NCBI GenBank assembly: GCA_016930855.1
Contig: JAFGFX010000047.1
Location: 1 to 43,038, forward strand
Direction: 5' to 3'
DNA from: Sedimentisphaerales bacterium
GTDB taxonomy: Bacteria > Planctomycetota > Phycisphaerae > Sedimentisphaerales > SM23-30
DNA length: 43,038 bases
Within the stretch, counting starts at the first letter, position 1, and the number at the start of each line of letters is the position of its first letter. Positions 16,355-25,900 of the stretch are shown in pieces. The position numbers and the translations under genes are program-made. The notes beneath the pieces were generated by a model. That model ran no database searches, had not been told where the DNA came from, and worked only from the letters and a program-made list of their open reading frames with translations.

Positions 16355-16436
16355 GAGACTGCCGGGTACGCCTTGCGGTTGGCCCCCCGTTTGCCGGGCG
16401 TTTGGCCGCTGTGAGCCGCGGGTTAGGTGGATGCCT

Positions 16437-16446
16437 GGGGGGGGGG
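16437..16446 (+). repeat. Ten-G homopolymer tract upstream of the HtrA gene
   Basis: Ten consecutive G between panB and the HtrA-type protease gene, about 190 nt before its start codon. Such tracts are prone to slippage in cells and to errors in sequencing. It is non-coding in my annotation. Confidence 0.8.
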
Positions 16447-16636
16447 TGACCCGAAGCGGCGGGAGTTTTCCGGATGGTTCAATCGTTTTAGGTGCATGGA
16501 AATCCGGCGCGGCCGATCTATACTATAGTAATAGGATGTGAGGTTGCCAAGACGACCGCGCCGAAGGGGTAGCCTGCCGCACGGTTTTATGCAACTCCAT
16601 TTACGACAAGGCATAAAGAGAACGGAGGTTCCGAAA

Positions 16637-18160
16637 ATGAACAAAAGGAAATGGTATATGCCGCTGGGGGTGGTTTTGCTGGTTCTGTTGCCGGCGGCGG
16701 TCAATCCGGCGATCGCTGAGGTAAAACCGCTAACGCCGGAGGAGCGGAACCTGGTCGCCCAGATCAACAACGTGTTCCGCCGGGCGGTCGAGCAGGTCGG
16801 GCCGGCGGTCGTCTCGATCCAGGTCTCCAAGGAAAGCAGCGACGATCCCTACCGCCCCGGCAGCAATATCGGCCTGGGCAGCGGCTGCATCGTTGACGGG
16901 CGGGGATATGTCGTTACCAACAACCACGTGGTCGAGGACACCGACAAGATCGAGGTGATTTTGGCGGGGGGCCGGCGGTTCGTCGCCCAGGAAAAATACG
17001 TCGATCCGGATACGGACCTGGCGGTGGTCAAGATCGACCCGGCCGGCGAGCCGCTTCCCGTCGCCCGCTGGGGCGATTCCGAGCAACTGCACGTGGGGGA
17101 CATGGTCCTGGCCGTCGGCAATCCCTTTGGCCTGGAACAGACCATCACCTCCGGGATCGTCAGCTATGTCGGCCGCCAGACCGGCATCTTGGGCAAATGG
17201 GGCTACGAGGATTTCATCCAGACCGACGCGGCCATCAACAAGGGCAACAGCGGCGGACCGCTGGTAAATCTGTACGGCGAGGTGGTGGGGATCAACTCCA
17301 ATATCCTGACCCCGACGGGCACGTCCGCCGGCTACGGCTTTGCGGTCCCCAGCCGGATCAGCCGCTACGTGGCCGAACAGCTCATCCAGAATCAGCAGGT
17401 GGTGCGGGGTTGGTTGGGTGTGCAGATGATCGGTCTGAAGGACGCCCGCGAGATCCCGGCCGATCAGCTCTCGCGGGTCTTGGAGGCCTCCATCCGCGAA
17501 TCATTCGAGGCGGTTCCCGCCGAGGTCCAGGGCGTGTTGGTCACCCAGGTGCTGGATAATTCCCCGGCGCGGGCGGCCGGCCTGGAGTCGGGGGACGTCA
17601 TTACCCGCCTGAACGGCCGGCCGATCACCGAATCCAAGGAGCTGCGGGACCAGATCGCCAGTCTACCGCCCGGCGGCGAGGCCCGGCTGGACATCTGGCG
17701 CCGGGAAAAAACCGAACAGGTGGTCGTGACCCTGGGGGACCGCTCGATTGCCCAGGAACTGGAAGAGCAGCGCAATACCCGAATCGCCAATCGGGTCGTG
17801 ACCCCGGACTTGCCGGGCCTGGAGGACCTGCCCCTGCTGCCGGCCATTCCGGAGAAACCCGATAAACCCCTCAAGCTCGGCGTGGTGGTGCGGGCCCTGA
17901 CCGAACAGACCGCGCCGCTGTACGGCTACGAGAGCGAGATCCGCGGCGTGGTGATCGCCCATGTATATCCCGACAGCGTCGCCGAGCATTCCGGGCTGCG
18001 GCAGGGGGACGTGATCCTCCAGGTCGATGATCATAAGGTGGAGACGACCCAGGATCTCAAGGCCGTGATCGCGGGGGCGGACCTGAACCAGGGTGTCCGC
18101 ATGCAGATCCTGAACGAAGAGGGAACCAAAATCCGGATTGTCAAGCAGGGCGCCGATTGA
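16637..18160 (+). CDS. Periplasmic serine protease, HtrA/Deg family
   Basis: 507 residues from ATG 16637, with GGAGG 8-9 nt upstream. The signal peptide has a basic start, the hydrophobic core PLGVVLLVLLPAAV and the likely cut site AIA-EVK near residue 28. The trypsin-like protease domain (about 45-255) has the complete triad H97 (NNHVVED), D127 (DTDLAVVKID) and S205 (GNSGGPLVN). Two PDZ domains follow (about 270-380 and 405-505; carboxylate loops near GWLGVQM and KLGVVVRAL). This is the DegP/DegQ layout: a periplasmic protease and chaperone for misfolded envelope proteins. TATACT/TATAGT-like boxes lie at 16519-16529, but no -35 and no sigma-E-type promoter can be read. An intrinsic terminator follows. 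Confidence 0.95.
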   Translation: MNKRKWYMPLGVVLLVLLPAAVNPAIAEVKPLTPEERNLVAQINNVFRRAVEQVGPAVVSIQVSKESSDDPYRPGSNIGLGSGCIVDGRGYVVTNNHVVEDTDKIEVILAGGRRFVAQEKYVDPDTDLAVVKIDPAGEPLPVARWGDSEQLHVGDMVLAVGNPFGLEQTITSGIVSYVGRQTGILGKWGYEDFIQTDAAINKGNSGGPLVNLYGEVVGINSNILTPTGTSAGYGFAVPSRISRYVAEQLIQNQQVVRGWLGVQMIGLKDAREIPADQLSRVLEASIRESFEAVPAEVQGVLVTQVLDNSPARAAGLESGDVITRLNGRPITESKELRDQIASLPPGGEARLDIWRREKTEQVVVTLGDRSIAQELEEQRNTRIANRVVTPDLPGLEDLPLLPAIPEKPDKPLKLGVVVRALTEQTAPLYGYESEIRGVVIAHVYPDSVAEHSGLRQGDVILQVDDHKVETTQDLKAVIAGADLNQGVRMQILNEEGTKIRIVKQGAD

Positions 18161-18191
18161 GGCGGCCCGGCCGGCTGAAGGAATCCGACAG

Positions 18192-18223
18192 GCACGTTTG
18201 CCCCGGCGAACGTGCTTTTTTTT
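18192..18223 (+). terminator. Intrinsic terminator after the HtrA gene
   Basis: GCACGTT (18192-18198) pairs perfectly with AACGTGC (18209-18215), loop 10 nt, followed by eight T (18216-18223). It separates the HtrA gene from lon. Confidence 0.9.
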
Positions 18224-18280
18224 CGGGCGGATCGGATAGACCGATGCCAGGGTCGGCTCCGGATGGTTTTCAAGGCCTGT

Positions 18281-18309
18281 TTGACAGCGGTCCGGTCCGG
18301 TTGTAAGCT
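18281..18309 (+). promoter_or_regulatory. Possible promoter of lon
   Basis: Consensus -35 TTGACA (18281-18286), 17-nt spacer, and a weaker -10 TAAGCT (18304-18309). It starts about 58 nt after the terminator of the HtrA gene, and the leader to lon would be about 80 nt. No CIRCE-like or other heat-shock operator is visible. Confidence 0.45.
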
Positions 18310-18397
18310 ACCGGTGTTTGGCACATGCCGCTTCCGGCGGCACGGAAGGCAGCGATCCGCCCGGTGAACGATCGCAAGCAAGGATAGAGTATCGGTT

Positions 18398-21130
18398 ATG
18401 GTCTCCAAGAAGGACAAAAAGGCCCGTACGGCGGAGCCGCCGGCAGAACCGGCCGCGCCGCCATCCGGCGGTGAGGATCGATTCGGCGTTTCGCAGGTGA
18501 ATACCGAGGACATCGATCCCGACAGCATCGACGTCAATTCGGACCTGATCGACGTGCCGAAATTGACCAGCGCCCGCCTGGCCAGGCCCGCCGAGCGCCG
18601 CGGGTCCGGCAGGCGGAAACAGCCGCCGCCGCCGGCCGCCGGCGCATCGTCCGACGACGCCGGCCCGGCGATCGATGCGGAAGCCGACGAACCGGATCGG
18701 CTGACGATCCCGGACGAGCTGGGATTGCTGGCCCTGCGCAACGCGGTGGTGTTCCCGGGCACGGTCATCCCGCTGGCCGTGGGGCGGCCGCGCAGCCGGC
18801 GGTTGCTGACCCAGGTGCTGGGACCCGGCCGCTCCGACCTGCCCGGCGACAAGGTCATCGGGGTGATCACCCAGAAGCGCTCGGAGGTGGATACGCCGCA
18901 GTTCGGCGACCTGTATTCGGTTGGGACGGTCGTCACCATCGTCAAGCTGCTCAAGCAGCCGGACGGCCAGAACAGCCTGGTGGTGCACGGCCTGGTCCGC
19001 TTCCGGGTGGTCGAGTGGCTCTCCGACGAGCCCCATCTGCGGGCCCGGATCGAGGTGTTGACCCCGCGGATCGAATCGGGCAAGAATCTCGATGCCCTGG
19101 TGACCAGCGTGCGCCACGCCGCCCAGCGGATGGTGGAATTGTCGCCCAACATCCCGGACGAGGTCCAGGTCGTCCTGAACAACATCGACGACGCGGGGGC
19201 CCTGGCGGACTTCCTGGCGGCGAACATCAATATCCCCTCCTCCAAGAAGCAGGAACTGCTCGAGACGCTCGACGTGACCGAGCGGCTCAAGAAGCTGTCC
19301 CTGTCGCTGGCCGAGCAGATCGAATTGCTGGAGATGAGCGCCAAGATCCAGCAGCAGGTCAGCCGCTCGATCGATAAATCCCAGCGGGAATATTTCCTGC
19401 AGGAGCAGCTCAAGGCCATCCAGACGGAGCTGGGCCAGACCGACCAGAAATCGGCGGAGATCGAGGAATTGCGCCGCAAGATCGCCCAGGCCCACATGCC
19501 GGAATCCGTCCAGGCCGAGGCCCTGCGGGAGCTGGACCGGCTCCGGCAGATCCCGACGATGAGCCCGGAGTTTTCCGTGCAGCGCAATTACCTCGAGTGG
19601 CTGAGCGAGCTGCCCTGGGCCCTGGACACCCGCGACAAGCTGGAATTGGGCCGGGCCCGGCGGATCCTCAACGCCGACCACTACGACCTGGAAAAGGTCA
19701 AAAAGCGGATCCTGGAATGCCTCGCGGTCCGCAAGCTCAACCCGCACGGCCGCAGTCCGATCCTGTGTTTCGCCGGCCCCCCCGGCGTGGGCAAGACCTC
19801 GCTGGGCCGCAGCATCGCCCGCAGCATGGGCCGCAAGTTCGTGCGGATTTCCCTGGGGGGCATCCGGGACGAGGCGGACATCCGCGGGCACCGGCGGACC
19901 TATATCGGGGCGCTGCCCGGCCGGATCATCCAGGAGCTGCGCAAGTGCGCCAGCAACAACCCGGTGTTCATGCTGGATGAATTGGATAAAATAGGACAGG
20001 ATTTCCGCGGCGATCCGGCCTCCGCCCTGCTGGAGGTCCTCGATCCCGAGCAGAACAATACCTTTACCGACCACTATATCGATCAGCCGTTCGATTTGTC
20101 CAAGGTGATGTTCATCGGCACGGCCAATTACATGGGCCCGGTGCCGCCGGCTCTGCGGGACCGGATGGAGGTGCTGGAGCTGCCGGGCTACACCGCCGAG
20201 GAGAAGCTCGCCATCGCCCGGAAATATCTGGTGCCCCGCCAGTTGGCCGAGAACGGCCTGACGGACAAGCTCCTGCTCTTCCGGCCGGAGGCCTTGGAGT
20301 CGCTGATCCGCGACTACACGCGGGAGGCGGGCGTGCGGGAGCTGGAGCGGAAGATCGCCGCGGTCTGCCGGGCGGTGGCCGCGGACGTCGCCGGCGGCCA
20401 GCGCCAGAAAGTGACCATGACGGCCCGCGGCCTGGTGCGGCTGCTGGGCCCGGCGCGATACGAGTCCGAACTGGCCCTGCGGACCGCGACGCCGGGGGTG
20501 GCCACCGGACTGGCCTACACCCCGGTGGGCGGGGAGATCCTGTTTGTCGAGTCCACGCTGACGACCGGAACGGGCCAGTTGATCCTGACCGGCCAGCTGG
20601 GCGAGGTGATGAAGGAGAGCGCCCAGACGGCCGTCAGTGTGCTCAAGAGCCTGGCGCTGGACAGCCAGAAGGGCAAAAAGGGGATCCTGCGGGGGTCGGC
20701 CTGCGTGCGGGCCAAGTTAACCGAGGTCCTGGCCGACAAGGAATGGCTCCGGCAGCGGGATATTCACCTGCACGTTCCGGCCGGGGCCGTGCCCAAGGAT
20801 GGCCCCTCGGCCGGGGTGGCGATGTTTCTGTCCCTGGCCAGTCTGTTTTGCGATCGGCCGGTCCGGCCCGATATCGCCATGACCGGGGAGATCACCCTGC
20901 GGGGGTTGGTCATGCCCATCGGTGGGGTCAAGGAAAAGCTCCTGGCGGCCAAGCAGGCGGGGATTCGCACCGTGATCCTGCCGGAACGTAATCGCAAGGA
21001 TTTACACGAGTTACCGAAAAAGTCCCTGCGGGGGCTCCGCTGTGTGTTTGTCAGCCGGGTCGAGCCGGTTCTGCGGCTGGCCCTGGGAAAGGCCCCGGCC
21101 GACGGAGAAAAAAAGACCCGGGCCAAATAA
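18398..21130 (+). CDS. lon: ATP-dependent protease Lon (LonA type)
   Basis: 910 residues, longer than the usual about 780-820 because of an N-terminal extension of about 105 residues rich in Pro, Ala, Asp and Lys that looks disordered. The Lon substrate-binding domain starts near residue 108 (ELGLLALRNAVVFPG). AAA+ Walker A GPPGVGKT is at 460-467, Walker B is in VFMLDELDKIG, and the protease dyad is S804 (KDGPSAGVAMF) and K847 (GGVKEKLLAAK). The 43-residue spacing of the dyad equals that of E. coli Lon. It degrades misfolded and regulatory proteins in the cytoplasm. AAGGA lies about 13 nt before the ATG. A later start would remove the extension; the RBS evidence is not decisive. Confidence 0.95.
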   Translation: MVSKKDKKARTAEPPAEPAAPPSGGEDRFGVSQVNTEDIDPDSIDVNSDLIDVPKLTSARLARPAERRGSGRRKQPPPPAAGASSDDAGPAIDAEADEPDRLTIPDELGLLALRNAVVFPGTVIPLAVGRPRSRRLLTQVLGPGRSDLPGDKVIGVITQKRSEVDTPQFGDLYSVGTVVTIVKLLKQPDGQNSLVVHGLVRFRVVEWLSDEPHLRARIEVLTPRIESGKNLDALVTSVRHAAQRMVELSPNIPDEVQVVLNNIDDAGALADFLAANINIPSSKKQELLETLDVTERLKKLSLSLAEQIELLEMSAKIQQQVSRSIDKSQREYFLQEQLKAIQTELGQTDQKSAEIEELRRKIAQAHMPESVQAEALRELDRLRQIPTMSPEFSVQRNYLEWLSELPWALDTRDKLELGRARRILNADHYDLEKVKKRILECLAVRKLNPHGRSPILCFAGPPGVGKTSLGRSIARSMGRKFVRISLGGIRDEADIRGHRRTYIGALPGRIIQELRKCASNNPVFMLDELDKIGQDFRGDPASALLEVLDPEQNNTFTDHYIDQPFDLSKVMFIGTANYMGPVPPALRDRMEVLELPGYTAEEKLAIARKYLVPRQLAENGLTDKLLLFRPEALESLIRDYTREAGVRELERKIAAVCRAVAADVAGGQRQKVTMTARGLVRLLGPARYESELALRTATPGVATGLAYTPVGGEILFVESTLTTGTGQLILTGQLGEVMKESAQTAVSVLKSLALDSQKGKKGILRGSACVRAKLTEVLADKEWLRQRDIHLHVPAGAVPKDGPSAGVAMFLSLASLFCDRPVRPDIAMTGEITLRGLVMPIGGVKEKLLAAKQAGIRTVILPERNRKDLHELPKKSLRGLRCVFVSRVEPVLRLALGKAPADGEKKTRAK

Positions 21131-21292
21131 GCCGACTATAATACACAGTTGGATACGATACGTCGTTGAGGCCGGCCCCGGGTGGGCCGGGCCCGAACCG
21201 ACCGGACCGTTTGCGGCCGGCGGGCCCAATCCGCCTGCCGCCGGGACGGGGGCAGGTTCCGGCAGCGCCGCAGGAATGGGAGTGCAGCAATC

Positions 21293-21664
21293 ATGACGGA
21301 ACAGACCGGTTTGCACGTTCGCCAGCGAGAGGACGTCTCGGTGGTCGAATTCACCGAGCCGATGCTCCTGGATGCCTATCATATACAGGACAGCTCCAAG
21401 CAGTTGTATGCCCTGATCGAAAAGCACGGCCTTCGCCGGCTGGTCCTGGATCTGTCCACGATACGCATGCTCAGCAGCCAGTCGCTGGGCGTGTTTTTGA
21501 GCATGCGGCAGAAGCTGGAGACCTGCGAGGGAAAGATGGTTCTCAGCGGGATCGACCCGCGGCTCTCGCGGGTGTTCAAGATTACCAACCTGCAAAACGT
21601 GTTCGAGTTTTACCCGGACACCGACGCGGCCGTGGAGAGCTTCCAGAGCCTCGACGCGGTCTAG
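21293..21664 (+). CDS. STAS-domain protein (anti-sigma factor antagonist-like)
   Basis: 123 residues covering one STAS domain. The core beta strand and helix read RRLVLDLSTIRMLSSQSLG (about 48-66), with serines at the position where anti-anti-sigma factors are phosphorylated (S61/S62). That makes a role in a partner-switching system possible, but no serine kinase or sigma factor gene is adjacent. ATG 21293 has GGAG about 10-12 nt upstream. It lies 162 bp after lon; a perfect TATAAT sits at 21137-21142 but without a -35. STAS domains also serve in transporters and other regulators, so the pathway is unknown. Confidence 0.85.
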   Translation: MTEQTGLHVRQREDVSVVEFTEPMLLDAYHIQDSSKQLYALIEKHGLRRLVLDLSTIRMLSSQSLGVFLSMRQKLETCEGKMVLSGIDPRLSRVFKITNLQNVFEFYPDTDAAVESFQSLDAV

Positions 21665-21831
21665 CCGAGTCCGTTTCGCGCCGGCCGAGACGACGAGCTC
21701 GATCCGGCCGGGGCTTCGTGGGGCGTCCGACAAAACCAACCCCGCCGGTGGCGCCGGAGGATAGAAATGTCTGGATGGCGGGCGGTGTCAGGCGCCGGCA
21801 GCGTCCGATAACGCGAGGCGAGGTGGTGATT

Positions 21832-22293
21832 ATGCATGTGGATATCCAGTTTTCGATTTTTTTGATCAACAAGCCCGGCGTGCTGGCCCAGGTGCTCAAC
21901 GAGCTGGCCAGGGAGAAGATCAACATCATCGCGATGACCATGATGGATTCGGTCGAGCACGGCGTCCTGCGGGTGGTGACCACCCGGGCCGGTCGCACCC
22001 GCGAGATCCTGGAAAAACTCAATGCCTCCGTCAACGAATCGGAGGTGTTGTGCATCAACATGCCCAACCAGGCCGGCGCCCTGGCGGATATCTGTTCGCG
22101 GCTGGCCGAGGCGCATATCAATATCAACTACGCCTACTGTACGGCCGGGGCCCGCGGCGGACGCACCACCGGCGTGCTTCGGGTGGCCGACATCAAGAAG
22201 GCGACCAAGGTCCTGGCAAAATCCTACGGCGTCAAGGGCGCTGAGAAGAAGGACCCCAAGGTCCGCCCGTCGCACGCCCGCCGCGGCCGATAG
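21832..22293 (+). CDS. Tandem ACT-domain protein
   Basis: 153 residues from ATG 21832, with GAGGTGG (21819-21825 region) upstream. It has two ACT domains: about 5-70 (NKPGVLAQVLNELAREKINI) and about 74-135 (NQAGALADICSRLAEAHINI). The tail (about 136-153) is basic. ACT domains bind amino acids and control enzymes; stand-alone pairs of this kind occur widely without a known enzyme partner. The second domain is followed by a Gly/Arg turn (TAGARGGRTTGVL). No amino-acid biosynthesis gene is adjacent, so the ligand is unknown. It is convergent with the metallopeptidase gene. Confidence 0.85.
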   Translation: MHVDIQFSIFLINKPGVLAQVLNELAREKINIIAMTMMDSVEHGVLRVVTTRAGRTREILEKLNASVNESEVLCINMPNQAGALADICSRLAEAHININYAYCTAGARGGRTTGVLRVADIKKATKVLAKSYGVKGAEKKDPKVRPSHARRGR

Positions 22294-22297
22294 ATCC

Positions 22298-22314
22298 CCG
22301 GCCGATCCGGCCGG
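22298..22314. other. GC-rich hairpin between convergent genes
   Basis: CCGGCC / GGCCGG with a 5-nt loop, 4 nt after the ACT-protein stop. No T-run. It may help end or stabilise the message of the convergent genes. Confidence 0.35.
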
Positions 22315-22431
22315 CCAGGCGGTTCGCCGATCGTGAGAAGGGACGCCGCCGCGAAGGAAAGCGGCCGAAACGCCGGCCGCGCCCGATCCGACCAGGCCGC
22401 GTAAAAACCAAAAGCAGGTGAAATATCCGCC

Positions 22432-22800
22432 CTAGTAATCCAGTTGGCGGATCTGCTGCTCGTCCATGCCCAGGTAATGGCCCAGCTCATGGATGAGGGT
22501 TTTGCGAATCTGATCGGCCAGTTCCCGCCGGCCGGCGCAGTATCCCAGCAGGTTCTGTCGATAGAGCACGATGCGGTTGAGGTGAACGGCGTCGTCCGAG
22601 CCGCGCTGGGTCCGCGGCACCCCCTCGAACAAACCCAGCAGTCCCCGCCGATCGGGCAGGCCCATGCGCCGGCAGACCTGCTTTTCCGGCCGGTCCTGGA
22701 CCACCACCGGCAGGTATTCCAGGTACTGCCCGTATTCCGGGGGGATGGCCTCGATGGCCTCCTGCACCAGTCGATCGAATTCCTCGGGCGGGATCTTCAT
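22432..22800 (-). CDS. Small zinc metallopeptidase (zincin, DUF/PF06262-like)
   Basis: 122 residues from ATG 22800 (MKIPPEEFDRLV). The zinc motif HELGHYLGMDE is at 104-114 (H104, E105, H108, with acidic D113/E114 as in the minimal metalloprotease family). The region before it (LYRQNLLGYC) matches the usual IxLYRxPI-type strand. An in-frame start at 22860 exists but would lie upstream of the predicted promoter's -10 box and is therefore unlikely. The -10 box TATACT ends 7 nt before the ATG, predicting a leaderless mRNA. Substrate unknown; proteins of this family are small soluble predicted peptidases. Confidence 0.83.
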   Translation of the reverse strand: MKIPPEEFDRLVQEAIEAIPPEYGQYLEYLPVVVQDRPEKQVCRRMGLPDRRGLLGLFEGVPRTQRGSDDAVHLNRIVLYRQNLLGYCAGRRELADQIRKTLIHELGHYLGMDEQQIRQLDY

Positions 22801-22807
22801 CCGTGGC

Positions 22808-22835
22808 AGTATATCCGCCGGCCGGATCGAGGCAA
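22808..22835 (-). promoter_or_regulatory. Predicted promoter of the metallopeptidase gene (leaderless)
   Basis: On the minus strand: -35 TTGCCT (22835-22830), 16-nt spacer, -10 TATACT (22813-22808). Only 7 nt separate the -10 box from the ATG at 22800, so transcription would begin at or next to the start codon. Confidence 0.65.
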
Positions 22836-22936
22836 GTGCCGGCCGGAGCCGGACGGGCATCTTGGCCTGGCGGCGTGATCCGTCGATAGAGTACGGATCA
22901 CCGGGCTCTCTTCTCGCCGTCCGGTTCGGTTTGCGG

Positions 22937-22965
22937 TTGTTTCGCCGGGGTCATTGCCCTAGAAT
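22937..22965 (+). promoter_or_regulatory. Predicted promoter of the AsmA-like gene (nearly leaderless)
   Basis: -35 TTGTTT (22937-22942), 17-nt spacer, -10 TAGAAT (22960-22965). The ATG at 22977 is 11 nt after the -10, giving a leader of about 5 nt. No Shine-Dalgarno sequence precedes the ATG. Confidence 0.5.
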
Positions 22966-22976
22966 CACGGCCTGCC

Positions 22977-25900
22977 ATGTGGAAAAAACGACTCAAACGA
23001 GGTATCCGCATCCTGCTGTGTCTGTTTTGCCTGGGAACGGCGGGCTATGCGCTGCTGCCCAGTTGCCTGCCGACGGGGATGGTCCGCAGCCGGCTGATCG
23101 CCCAGTTGGAGCGGGATTTCCAGCGGCGGGTTCAGATCGGCCGGATCCATATCAGTTGGTCCCAGGGGGTGCGCATCGAGGACCTGGTCATCCAGCGCAA
23201 GGCGAAATTCGGCCCGGGCCCGCTGCTGCAAATCGACCGGGTCCATACGGCCTTTCGACCGTGGATGCTCCTGCGGCAGGGGTTGCAGACCGTTTACCTG
23301 GAAGACGTCACGCTGTATGTCGTGGCGACCGAGAAGGAGCTGAACGTCATTGATCTGCCGCCCCTGGAGATGTCCCGTCTGGAGGTGGACCGCGCCACCG
23401 TGCATTTCGAGAGCCGCTTGAACGGCCTGGCGACGGAGTCGGTTTTTTCGGTGGGTGCGGCGGTGTTCCTTCAGGATCAGCGCTACGGCGGCACCCGCTG
23501 GCAACTGCAGGCGACCCAGCAGGGCCAGACCGGCCCGACGCTGGTCAGCGGCGGCCAGATCGGGGATTTCCGCGTTCCCGACGCCGGCTTCGGGGGGGCC
23601 AACCGTCAGAATCTCACCCTGAACGTGCAGGAACTGGATCTGCGGCCGCTGCGGCTGGACCGCTGGTTGAATCTGGCGCTGGACCGATCCGAGCGGCCGG
23701 CCGGCGAACCCCTGCCGGTATGTACTGCCCTGGGCGGGGTGTGTTCCGCCGCGCTGCAACTGGAGAACGTGGACGAGGGCGACCTGCAGATTTCGGGCGA
23801 TTTCAAGACATCGAACGTCCAGGTGCAACTTCTCTCGCCCCGCTGGGAGGCGCCCCGGACGTTTGAGCCGGCCGATTGGAGCGGCCAGATCGAACTGGCA
23901 GTCGATCCGATCGGGCCGGCGATCCGGTGTCCGCGGTTCCGACTGGAAGGCCCCGGTCTGCTGATCGCCGGCCAGGGGCTCTATGACGCCCGGCCGGATG
24001 CGTTGACGGGCGTTTCCCTGACGATCGAGCAGGGGCGTCTGGAACCGAACCAATGGATCGCGTGCCTGCCGGCGGACCTGGTCGAGCCGTATCGGGACGC
24101 CCTGGGTTCCGGCCCGATCGAATTTCAATGTCAGTATGACGCCGCCGGGCCGCAGGAGGTCGGCCGGATCCAACTGGACGGCGACCGCTGGCGGTTTCGC
24201 ACCCCCCAGGTGCAGAAGGATTCCCCCGAGCCGTTGCGGCTGGAAGCCCGCTGGACGTTTCATCGGCCCCGCGGCCAATTGGAGATTAACCCCATCCACC
24301 TGCGGTGGGGGACGCTCGAGAGCCGGTCGGAATTGGTGCTTGCCGATGCCGGGAATCTGGCCGGTCTGATCCGGGACGGCCGCTGGGCCCAGCTCTGCCG
24401 GTCGCTGCTGGATGATCTCGGTCAGCCCAGCGGGCAAGCGTCCTGGCAAACGGCCGTCCGCATCGAGCGGCTGGATCAATGGCGCAGACATTTTCCGGCC
24501 CTGGCGCCGCTCGAAGACGATTGGATAAGCCAGGGCCCCCTGGAGATCCACGGCCAATGCCTCAACACCGCCGAGGAACCGAACCAGATCCGTTTGACGG
24601 TGGATCTGCCGAGCGAGGCCCGCTGGCAATGGCTCCAGGACGGCAAGATCCGTTTCAACAAGCCGCCGGGCCAGACATTGCATTGCGAATTGTCCGGACG
24701 TCGGCGGGCAGGATGGGACATCGACGCGCTGCGGATCCGGGCGCGATACGATCAGGCGGAGATCATTTTCGGTCCCGGCCGGCTTGTCTCGGCGAACCCG
24801 ATCCCGATCGCCGCGGCGGATCATCCCCAACTCGCCGACGGCCCGGGGGACCCATCAGCCCTGCAGGATTGGTACGATCTGAGCGGTCGGTACCGGGATC
24901 TCACCGTTCAAGAGCTTGGCGGCGACTGGCAGGTCACCCGCCTGGAGGAATGGCTCGCGTTGCTGCCGGAGATCCGCGCGGATCTTCAGCAGGAAGGCAT
25001 CGACCTGGAGGGGGCCTGCCGGGGTCGGATCGACTATCGCCATGAGCCCGGCCAAAGCTGGGACGGATCCTGCCAGCTGCAATTGCGGGATCTGGCAATA
25101 CGGGCGATCGAGGCTCGGACGGAGTCGGCCCGGAAGAACGCAGCCGCGTCAACAACAGTCCTGTGGCAAAAGCCCGCCGGGACTCCGGCGGCCTGCCGCC
25201 TGCAACTGACCGAAGCGGAGCCCAACGGTCTGGTGGCATATCGCCTGCGGGCCGAACTGCCGGACTTGCAGGTGCAGGCCGACGGTCAGGCCGTCCGGCT
25301 GGCCACGGCGGCCGATAGTCTCGGTCCCCTGCGCCAACGGCAATGGCAGTTCGACGCGCACGTATCCGATTGGGCGACGCTGCGGCGGTACCTGCTGCCC
25401 GATCGCGACTGGGTCGCCACCGTCGGGGATAGCCGCTTATGTTTCGACCGCCTGGCGGGCGGCGGGCATTTTGCCGGAATCCTGCAAATCGGCGAGTTGT
25501 CCGAATCGCTGACCTTTTCCCTTCAGGCGGATGACAGTTCCGCTCGTGTGCAACTATTCGAGGCCGGCGGCGGGGTCCGGCCGCTCTGGCAGAAATCCGC
25601 GGGGACGCCCCTGCGGCTCGACGGGAAGATCGAGCTGGCGATGAAGAACGACTGGCTGGGCATCTTCTGGGACGACGGCCAGTCCGAATCCTCCGGCCGG
25701 CGGCTCCGCTGGAACGAGATATCCCTGCGGACCGACGGCCTGACCGGAACGTTTTCGGGCTATCTGGATTATGAGATCCCGCCGGAGGATTTCGGTCCGG
25801 CCCTCGGCAACCGCTATCTGAAGCTGTTTGGCCGCCAGCGGTTCCGGCTGGACCACGATCGTCTGGATGGAAACTCCTGGCCGTTTTGGCAGGAGATGCG

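Noticed and set aside
21137-21142. TATAAT just after lon as a STAS-gene promoter
   Set aside because: No recognisable -35 and no extended -10; the gene can be read from lon.
21293-21664. STAS protein as MlaB partner of the Mla-like operon
   Set aside because: It lies far from the operon on the other strand next to lon; nothing in the sequence connects them.
22965-24830. 621-codon open frame on the minus strand inside the AsmA-like gene
   Set aside because: Arg/Pro/Gln-rich shadow frame without domain features; the plus frame gives a coherent membrane-anchored beta-rich protein.
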